DNA of 64,000 nucleotides from NCBI RefSeq assembly GCF_000327385.1, contig NW_008710371.1:473319-537318 (forward strand), read 5' to 3'. This DNA comes from Lottia gigantea (lineage: Eukaryota > Mollusca > Gastropoda > Lottiidae). Of the stretch, positions 47,340-64,000 are shown in pieces. The notes under the pieces are model-generated. The model had not been told where the DNA came from. It saw nothing but the letters and a program-made list of their open reading frames with translations, and ran no database searches. Positions within the stretch are counted from its first letter, which is position 1, and every line of letters starts with the position of its first letter. A program made the position numbers and the translations under genes.

Positions 47340-50300
47340 ATGAGGTCCGAAATATTTTTCCAATTTCTCTTATTACTTATCAATTATTAAAACACATCAC
47401 CCAGAATTTATGAAAATTAAATATGTAGGCATCCCACTGCAACTTTTTGTTGGCCTTATCTTGGTTAGATCGTCTAAAAATGGCATTCTGATGTGAAAAT
47501 TTTTTACTTTTGTTTCTGAAATTTCCAAAATGGCCGCCTGTTAGAAAAACGTGTTTTCACTTAAATTGAGGTGTATACTTATTAGTCCACTTGCCCTGTC
47601 GTTCATCTGACATTTCCTTGACATCTCCTGTAAATACACAGAGAGACCCACTGTCCTATAGAGATAGAAGATTGATAATGTCTTGGCGAAGCAGAAAATG
47701 AGTTGCCATTCTCCTACCCTGACCTGAAATGGGCTAATCTAATGAAGTCCTTAGATTAGCCTTAATCTGCCTTATGCGTTTGATTTATTTAAAATTTTAT
47801 GTAGCATATTCCTCAGTAAACTTATAACTTTCTTTCAGTTCTCTCAGGTTGCAAAAGCGGTTAGCCGCTTCCGTGCTGAAATGCGGCAAAAATAAAATCT
47901 GGTTGGATCCCAATGAAAATAATGAAATATCCAATGCCAACTCTAGTAAGTTTCCCAATTCAATCATTTCTTGATTTCATTTTAGATTTTCTAATCCAGA
48001 AATGAGACATGTGGTGGAACATAGTTCTAAAAACTTAATGGAGGGTGACTTCTGTGACTACGTGCAAAAGCTGTGGATTCAAATTAAAAAATAAGAAATC
48101 ACCTAATCATTTAAATTCTATCTTTCAAAAGATTTCTTGGGATACTCAGTTTGAGGCTTCCGCAAAGCTGGTTGTTCCCCCTATCAAGTCAGTAATCAGA
48201 CATCTTAAATGGTTTGCTCTGTATTCCAGGACAAAACATAAGAAAATTAGTGAAGGATGGTTTGGTTATTCGTAAACCAGTTACAGTTCACTCCCGAGCT
48301 AGAGTACGAAAGTTTATGATCGCTCGACGAAAGGGACGTCACATGGGCCCTGGTCGACGACGAGGTACTGCCAACGCTCGACAACCCCAGAAAATCGTCT
48401 GGATGAACAGGATGAGAGTTTTACGTCGATTGTTAAGACGTTATCGAGAGACCAAGAAAATTGACAAACATATGTAAGTACCGCTTTGTTGGAGTATTGT
48501 CTTTGCCATTTCGTTGGTATATTTAAGCAATAAACTGTTAGCCTATGGCGGTTATGGGGTTATGGTCGTATATCAGGACAAAGGATGACTGGAAAATTGA
48601 ATGACTGTGTTGGAGCATTTATGATTAATTTTCCAGTCAACCTTTGTCCTGATATACGACCATAACCACCATAGGGTAACAGTTTGTTTATATTTACGTT
48701 TTCAAGACATTTTAATTTTGATACAAAGACTTTAGTATGAATTTAAGTAGGGCCTATTTCTTTACGTTTCAACGTTTGGGACAACCGACATGATTGTTTA
48801 CATTGGAGACCGTCTATTTGATACAATGACGTCATTGGTTAAAATTACTACGCCTAATGTTTGGTCCAATGGAAAAAATAATAGCTAATGTAAATATTTC
48901 ATTTTTATGAGCTTAAGAAAGTATTATGTCTTTGGTTGGAATTTTTTTTGGAGGGAGTGTTTTTTTTTTCAAATTAAGGTGGTAAAATGTGAAGTTTTGA
49001 AGCAAAATGTTTTATTGTTACCTTGTCTGTTCGATTTGTCAACTGATGGAACTTTATCCAGGTTTCACTTTTCAGTATGGAAATTCATAGGGTATAGTAA
49101 ACCTACAATTAAATGGGTATAAGGAAGATGTTGTGGCTGCTTTGACAAATTGTCACCTCAATAAGTGAAGAATTGTTCATCAGAACATTGTGAAAATCAA
49201 ACTCGTCTAAGATTTCACCAAGTGTCACCGAAAGTGGCCTCGTGGAATTGGAAATATCAACAGATATTGGCATCCAATGATTATGAAGGATCATTATAAA
49301 CACATCACAGCAATTCTTTGATCGGGTTGATGCTTTAATTCAGAGAGTCCACAATTCTATAATATATGTTTCAGGTATCATGAACTGTATATGAAATCTA
49401 AAGGTAACGGATTCAAAAACAAGCGAGTACTCATTGAATTTATCCACAAGAAGAAGGCTGAACAACAGCGATTGAAACTTCTCAAGTAAGTTCTTTGATA
49501 TTTTTATATTTTATACGCCCACACATAAGATGGCCGTATATTGTAATCACTCACCCTGCCCGTCCGTCCGTTCACATTTGGTTCGTGCTCACTCTACAGG
49601 CTACAATTCTTTACAGATTCTTTTGATTTTGATTTTGTGTGTCAATGTCATTATGAAGATGATATCTATCGATTTTCGTGATGATCAGATAATTTTTCAC
49701 TGAAATATCGTGTCTGACTTGATGTTTTACTCTATTAGCTATATTGTGCAACTCGTGTTCAATCATGTCTGACAGCTGCCAGTGGGCATATGTTACCTTG
49801 CCTAGCAAGCCATCTTTTGACAGATGTCTTGAAAATGTTTGAACTATAAAGCATCAAGGGGTATCTAGTCTTAATGTGAAACCACAAAGTATATAGAATT
49901 GCATTTTGCGACATAGCAACACCAAAATACTACTGAGATGCTTAGATTGTTTGTTCGAAAATAACAATATTTGAAAATAAAATAGAATTTTCAATCCAAA
50001 ATGTGGGGTCCTCGTATCTCATTGACTAGAGCTAATACTGTGGACACATCTCAGATATGCAATCCTCATCAGCACAAATAATCTTAGAATTGTGGGTTCA
50101 TTCTGATTTGAACTTCAGTGCAATAACCACTCGCATTCAGGGACTGTTGAAGCACTAGTATTTTCCCCCGAACACAACACTGGGTCATTCAGTACCATGT
50201 TGGATTGTTTTCTCTTGGGCCAAAAGTTACAGTGGGTTCAAATCTGTGAAGTTAGAAAATTCTGCTGCCACAGCCAGTGCTTCTAAGAATAGACCCAGTG

Positions 50301-50506
50301 TTGGCTTACGACCCTCATCACATGAATATTTTTTCAGGGATCAATTCGAAGCTAAGAGAATAAAGATCGAAGAAGCCAGAAAACGCAAGGCTGATAGATT
50401 GAAACAGAAACGTGCCGAGTTATTGAGAACCTCCATCTCCGAAGATAAAGATAAGGATGAAGAGAAAAAAGAAAAGAAAGAAAAAGACGACAAAAGCAGT
50501 TCTTAA
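47340..50506 (+). CDS. RPL19: 60S ribosomal protein L19 (eL19)
   Basis: Exons 47340-47344 (ATGAG), 47839-47945, 48230-48473, 49375-49485 and 50338-50506 (TAA), phases 2,1,2,2, about 211 residues. It starts [20 protein letters not shown], then [69 protein letters not shown] and a long basic C-terminal helix. These are diagnostic for eL19, a large-subunit protein with a long helix bridging to the small subunit. The tail is extended and ends in a Lys/Glu/Asp-rich run, somewhat longer than the human 196 residues. The 5-nt first coding segment matches the known RPL19 design. Its donor GTCCGA departs from consensus. A polyadenylation signal AATAAA follows at 50518. Confidence 0.95.
48532..48695. 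repeat. Long hairpin in RPL19 intron 3
   Basis: Left arm (AACTGTTAGCCTATGGCGGT, GGTCGTATATCAGGACAAAG, GACTGGAAAATT) and right arm (AATTTTCCAGTC, CTTTGTCCTGATATACGACC, ACCACCATAGGGTAACAGTT) pair over about 60 bp, with a loop of about 30 bp. It is MITE-like or a structured intronic RNA. Confidence 0.85.
49508..49860. mobile_element. TATACGCCCAC element fragment
   Basis: TTTATACGCCCACACATAAG followed by CCGTCCGTCCGTTCAC, the start of the family seen at 2675. The right end is not found. It lies in RPL19 intron 4. Confidence 0.5.
50041..50072 (-). ncRNA. Hammerhead-like motif 7 (minus strand, degenerate)
   Basis: On the minus strand: CTGATGA (50072-50066), stem II GGAT/ATCT with loop TGCAT, then GAGAT in place of GAAAC and TGTGTC. 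It clearly belongs to the same family as 41664 but has core changes. It is antisense in the last RPL19 intron. Confidence 0.45.
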
Positions 50507-50517
50507 ATCTCCCGTCT

Positions 50518-50523
50518 AATAAA
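50518..50523 (+). terminator. RPL19 polyadenylation signal
   Basis: AATAAA 12 bases after the RPL19 stop codon, followed by more A-rich repeats of the motif. Confidence 0.7.
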
Positions 50524-50682
50524 AAAATAAAAAATACAAAATGTCTTCTTCGGATTCAAAATGAAAACAAGAGCAATCTATGTATACATCTTCAAACTAT
50601 TACAAACTTTGTCTTATACCTTGACCACCTAGATAGACATGTTTTGCACATATTTTGGCAACAAGGAAAAACTGACTCGTCT

Positions 50683-51027
50683 GAAATGAATGGAGTTTTA
50701 CATCCTACTCTTCTACACCATGTGGGCTAATGAAGACGGGCGATGCCATGCAGGGTGCAATGAAGGAAATTTTGCCAGGACAGCGGCATTAGCCTGCTCT
50801 TTTTCGATTTCCAACTGTCGAGGGATCTTTAACGTGCACAGCCTGTAGCACACAGGGCCTCGGTTTATTGTCTCATCCGAACGACTAGACGCTTTTCCAT
50901 GTCAGCCCCTCTTACCTGCATCACTGACAGGGGGAAACCGGGTTATCTCGACCTATGTCGGGATTGAACCCTGGACCTTCAGGTTAGCGAGCAAGCGTCT
51001 AACTCACTGAGCCACTGCGGCTCCCTA
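50683..51027 (-). mobile_element. Full-length SINE, minus strand
   Basis: Best-preserved head in the window on the minus strand: GGAGCCGCAGTGGCTCAGTG, TTAGACGCTTGCTCGCTAAC and GGTTCAATCC (B box). It ends in GTAAAACTCCATTCATTTCA. It lies between the convergent RPL19 and TMEM60. Confidence 0.9.
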
Positions 51028-51834
51028 CCAATGAAAAGGAGAAGAGCCACATAAAGCATTTAGTCCCCTTAACATGTTGGTTCCCTCCCCTTAAAAAAAC
51101 ACAAGACAAATTAGAATAACATCAAAATTTATTACATAAAAATATCATATCCATATACAAATCTTATTTCACATGTAATGAGTAAACATTTTGGAAATTA
51201 TGGTCCTTGACCCTTTGAACACTGATTTGTAAAATAAAAACAAAGCGCTACTGTATTGGACGTCACTTTGTAACAACTGCGTCACCACCTGTCGGGTATA
51301 AATCACAAAATATGTGACTGGTAGAATGACAACTAGTGTTTAAAGGGTTAATAGAAAAAAGTCATTAAAAATTCAACTAAAGCCACCCTAATGCTCTCAC
51401 CATAGGATCTAGCAATCTTGCTTGACAGATTTACTTTAATAAGTGTTAATTTGAGCCAATCACAACACATCTTGGTGAAATTGCACATTTAATGATTATA
51501 ACACTCAATTTAATTGGCTAAGTCTGCATTAGACCACACCTCATTTAAATTAGCAGGTCAAACAGTTGACCTTTACTGTGTCTTGTATTTAGATCTAGTT
51601 GTTAGATACACATCCAAGTACTTGATGAAGCTTTTGTCACACCTCGGCATCCCTTTCGGAGAGTTCACAGTTAAAGAGCTTGTCTTCAATATCAAATTCA
51701 GCACATTTTCGAAAGCTAAGCACTCACATGAATGAAAATTTCTCAAAAACTTCCCAAGCTGCCAAACTGAATTCTGACTGTGCCATTAATGTTCTTGTTC
51801 AGAATTGATCCATATGATGATGGCATCACACAAT
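51028..51834. other. RPL19-TMEM60 intergenic region, likely TMEM60 3' UTR
   Basis: AT-rich, with no coding stretch. The TMEM60 3' UTR (minus strand) must lie here. A complement of AATAAA-type signals occurs at several places (for example TTTATT near 51130), but I cannot choose among them. Confidence 0.4.
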
Positions 51835-52218
51835 TCAGAGTTTGACAAGACCTATGAAAATATCAGTACAAGAAACCGTCAAGAGCACCCAAAATGGAAT
51901 CATTGCCATATACAATGAGATAAAGTTGAAATACTCGAAACGTAAACACAACAAAATCTGGAATGTCATTTTAAGAAGAACCGCAGTCATGTAATACACT
52001 TTTCGTCTCATGGAAACGTCATTTCGGTCGAAACCCCGTCGACAATGGCGGATCATGTTGATTGTAATGTACAAAAGAACCACACAATCAAAGAGCCATA
52101 ATGGAATGAATATCAGGAACCAATTCCACGTCACTTTATATTCTAATCTCAACACTAAGAGTATTAAAAACACTAAAATTGTCAACCATGTAAACAAAGC
52201 TCTGTGCATGACAGCCAT
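51835..52218 (-). CDS. TMEM60: Transmembrane protein 60
   Basis: Single-exon frame of 127 residues (human TMEM60 has 133), ATG in the context GCCATGGCTGT-like and stop TGA. Four hydrophobic segments: about residues 7-24 (ALFTWLTILVFLILLVLRLE), 31-55 (WNWFLIFIPLWLFDCVVLLY), 75-95 and 100-122. The WNWFLIFIPLWLFD block matches the vertebrate protein almost residue for residue, and the loop RRGFDRND corresponds to its GFD motif. It is a small multi-pass membrane protein of the TMEM185/TMEM60 group, and its function is not established. It is intronless as in vertebrates and divergent from AGO2. Confidence 0.92.
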   Translation of the reverse strand: MAVMHRALFTWLTILVFLILLVLRLEYKVTWNWFLIFIPLWLFDCVVLLYITINMIRHCRRGFDRNDVSMRRKVYYMTAVLLKMTFQILLCLRFEYFNFISLYMAMIPFWVLLTVSCTDIFIGLVKL

Positions 52219-52595
52219 TTTGAATTTCGAATTGTGTCCCTTTGAAGTGTAGAAAAGTTTTCCAGGCTGAAATTTTCTTGATTCTGTTTTTATTTTATTT
52301 TATGGGGCGTTTTACTTAAATGTGGTACAATTCTATCACATCCTCTCGATTTTTAGAGTGCAAAGCATATTTCCTAAATGTCCAATAACGATCAATTATC
52401 TTGGCCGATGTCCAATTTGTCTAATAGACGATTTTGTCGTGGGGCGAACTGACTTTTGGACGACTTTGACTCCAAATCGAGACCGAGGCTTCTAGCTTGT
52501 GTCCGCCATGTTGTAATTTTAATCGAGTTCATTCAGAGGAATTCAGACACAAAAGATCAAAATTTAACTAGTTGTCGTCGACGGAGAATGCCAAG
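52219..52595. promoter_or_regulatory. Shared TMEM60/AGO2 divergent promoter region
   Basis: 377 bp between the two start codons. It has CpGs (GTCGTCGACGG, ATCGAGACCGAGG) and GCCATGTTG/GCCATTTTG motifs resembling YY1 sites (CCGCCATGTTG at 52504). No TATA box stands near the AGO2 start. Confidence 0.55.
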
Positions 52596-61440
<8,845 letters not shown>

Positions 61441-61485
61441 GTGAGTGTCCATTTTGAAATTCTATATTCATATTGTTTTCTCAAA

Positions 61486-61834
61486 AAGGGACAGGTGCGC
61501 CATTTTTTTCACCAATCGTACCTTAGTCTCAGAAACTGGAATTTTTTAGCTAAGCCAATCAGTAATAGTGTTCATAGCTCACTGTCAAAATTTGAGCCTT
61601 CAAATCCATAATGTTCAGAATTATCCGCGTTTGAAAGTTCAAATGACGAGTCGTCTTTTCTTGAGACACTGTGATATATAGAAAAGATATATATAGAAAT
61701 AGTGAGTAAAATTCCTAGTTTGAGATATTTTTAAAGGAATTATGTGATTTTCGTACATTTCTAGTATTTCTGAAGACTATTTACATATATTCAAGACTCA
61801 AATCAACTTCTGAAATGGCGCATCTGTCCCTTTA
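61486..61834. mobile_element. MITE family B, best complete copy
   Basis: Inverted ends AAAGGGACAGGTGCGCCATT and AATGGCGCATCTGTCCCTTT, with the full interior. The flanks are not perfect TTAA here (CAAAAA and TATA). It lies directly after the last AGO2 exon in the window. Confidence 0.8.
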
Positions 61835-63820
61835 TATGCATAAGTGTTCAGCACTTTCAGAATTTGGAAGATGATATTCCAAATGAACTCAAATCTTTTG
61901 GCCCTGACTGCAGTCTTTTTGAAAAATTTGGTGTCAATAGAATTTTCATGAAGTTCGGAAGTTCAATTTGACCTCCCAAGTTCAATGATTTACTGCGAGA
62001 GGGAATGTTGGTACTTCTTGAATACCTGATGCCACTCTGAGACTGAGTGTTGGGGTTTTCAATCTGATTATAATAATGCAGATCTCGATGTTTCTCTTTC
62101 ATGTTTTTTCTGTGGGCAATTCCACTCGTCATCCATGATCTATCATGATTTTTACACATCACGTGTTCAGGGTCATTTAATATTCAACCAATCAAATCCT
62201 CTGTTCAAAAAAAAGATTTCATTACTCGATGTGTGGAATTCTGGGAAATTCATTGTAAAACATTGTCTGCCTGCTTTTAATAGTGTTTTTGATTGGTTAG
62301 AGTAAATTATGACACTAGTTGATGCTACTGGGCCAGTCTTCTACAGAACACGATTTACAGAATGAACTTGTTGGATCATGGATGGAGTGTGTAGTAACCC
62401 GTAGAAAAAATGTGAAACAAAACTGTATAGTCCTTCAAATGAAGTGAGCAGAAGTGAAGTTGTGCCTTTGATTTTATTTTCTTGCCTAATTTATGACTTT
62501 TGTCCTGTTTGAATGTCATGAGAGACTGGATGTTCTTGACTGCAGATAAACAGACATGTTTTGATAATTATCTGCCCCTGTCAAAATTTCAAAATTCTGG
62601 GATGTGGTGTTTTGAAATTTCCAGAGAAACCCCTGACGAAAGAGCGTCGAACTCTTTGTTTTCAAATTCACACGCACGCGGCGTTGTCACGCCAACTTGT
62701 GTATGTATCTGCAGTGTCTGGGTAATGTCTGGTATGTACTAGTCTACTTTCACAACAACCAAACACATTCAAAAAAATTCAAGTACGCCATTTATGACAA
62801 TCGAAAATCTCGCCATGTCTGACAATAACCTTGTATGCAGCTCTCGGATAAATTGGACTACTTTCAAATATTAGGTCATGTGACAATAGCTTGATTTTCG
62901 TCTCCATTATAGGCTCTGACACCCAGACTTTTCCTTTCTATGGAGGATAGAGTCTTCAAGGGAGATAACTAACTTCTAACGAACTAGCCTATATTTTGTT
63001 ACTTGGACGTAACTTCCATCTGCATACGAGGTTTACGGCTGCATTCCTGAATGCAGGTTTGAAGGTATACGAAATTACGTATGGTTCTTACATGAAAATA
63101 ACACACATCAATATTGCGGTTCCACTAAACACCATAATGTACTATCAAACATCATATTGCAGGGTTGGGCTAAACACCATAATGTCAACACGTAGTTCAC
63201 AACCATTTTGAATATCTTTCTTGACTTAATAAGTAGAATTTCGATAAAGGTTTAATATTTCAAATCACAATTAAGGTTTTCGAAATGGCTTCTAATGAGG
63301 TCTGAGGTGTAGTTGAAATATTTTAGCCTTTTTAAATAAGTCACAGAAGAGATTCAAAATGGCTGTGAACTATGTTCGTGTGTGTTATTTCCATCCATAC
63401 GTAGTTTCGTTAAGTTCTGCTTCTGATAAGCTGAGAACCTCTAAAACACATGAAAAAGAGTAGAATAATGCCACTGTCCTGTTGAAATTTTCCCCATTGC
63501 ACATGGCATAGAGTTTTCAATTTTGATTGACCAATTTGGTATTTGTGTTTGGTTTTTGTGAATAGTAGAGGTGATGGTTTTAAACCTTGTCGACTCTTTA
63601 CAAAACATCTTTATATCACTTTCCTCCTCCCCCTACCCTGCACGACACCCCACCCCCTTTCTACGCCCTTCACAGCCTTCTTTCAATTCCATTCCTGACT
63701 GTCTCCCTTCCTTTCCACAGATCTAAGTTCCTGACATCTTGCTTGAATTATTGTAGTATGCCATCTTTCCCTGTTAGGAACTGCAGTGGTTCACTGAGTT
63801 ATATGGCATTGGTCGAGATA
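61835..63820. other. AGO2 intron (continuing), no exon seen
   Basis: No continuation of the AGO2 L2/MID reading frame was found. It contains a SINE 3' fragment at about 63440-63500 and otherwise unremarkable AT-rich sequence, with a CT-rich patch at 63600-63720. Confidence 0.45.
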
Positions 63821-63824
63821 CTAG

Positions 63825-64000
63825 TAGCCAAACCTTGTTAATCAAGCCTACTAGTAACAAAACCTTGTTAACCTCGCCTACCAGAAGCAAAACCCTGTTA
63901 ACTACCCCCACCAGTAGCGAAAACCCTGTTTACCATGCCTACCAGTAGTAAAACCCTGTTTATCCCGCCCACCAGTAGTAAATCCCTTTAAACCCCGCCC
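63825..64000. repeat. Tandem repeat, about 35 bp, running off the edge
   Basis: Five copies of CCTACCAGTAGTAAAACCCT + GTTTA(T/C)C(C/A)(C/T)G. The array is cut by the window end. Confidence 0.85.

Noticed and set aside
47694-47705. Alternative first exon of RPL19 (ATGAGTT)
   Set aside because: The GT falls so that the phase does not join to the exon at 47839. The ATGAG at 47340 does, and it has a TOP leader.
50983-51027. Possible tRNA gene (A and B boxes)
   Set aside because: It is the head of the SINE. No complete cloverleaf or anticodon arm can be drawn.

Overview
This is animal nuclear DNA, most likely from a mollusc or another lophotrochozoan. The phylum is inferred from gene structure and repeat types and could not be tested by a search. 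The signs are split genes with GT..AG introns of a few hundred bases to a few kb, AT-rich DNA full of tandem repeats, tRNA-derived SINEs and short inverted-repeat DNA transposons, and animal genes: AGO2, RPL19, a duplicated-type phosphofructokinase, clavesin, LYSMD and TMEM60. There are two 50-N assembly gaps (11692-11741 and 46868-46917).

Layout. 1-5600 holds repeats only. 5680-8609 (+) holds a small predicted secreted EF-hand protein whose first intron is almost entirely a 42/41-bp satellite. 8640-18000 is a gene-poor stretch of tandem arrays, MITEs and SINE pieces. 18033-21688 (-) holds a complete five-exon clavesin-like CRAL-TRIO gene. 24174-25287 (-) holds a three-exon gene I do not recognise. 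28373-29292 (-) holds a LYSMD1/2-type LysM gene. 32046-46922 (-) holds the whole ATP-dependent 6-phosphofructokinase in 21 coding exons, except for residues lost in the second gap. 47340-50506 (+) is ribosomal protein L19, with a TOP-type start and a 5-nt first coding segment. 51835-52218 (-) is an intronless TMEM60. 52596-61440 (+) is the N-terminal half of Argonaute (N, L1, PAZ, start of L2), and the gene runs off the right edge.

Two pairs of housekeeping-type genes are head to head: PFK/RPL19 with 417 bp between start codons, and TMEM60/AGO2 with 377 bp. RPL19 and TMEM60 are tail to tail. Otherwise the genes have no common pathway (glycolysis, translation, RNA silencing, lipid transfer/endosome).

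The most unusual signal is a dispersed, partly tandem repeat carrying type-I hammerhead-ribozyme-like cores (27.8-28.1 kb, 41.66 kb, 41.92 kb, 50.06 kb on the minus strand, 54.41 kb). One copy keeps every core base, though its stem I is poor; another keeps a good stem I. Three short-element families that end at TTAA, an 8-bp-TSD hAT MITE, a further terminal-inverted-repeat family at 11.0 and 46.0 kb, and an abundant tRNA-derived SINE fill most introns.
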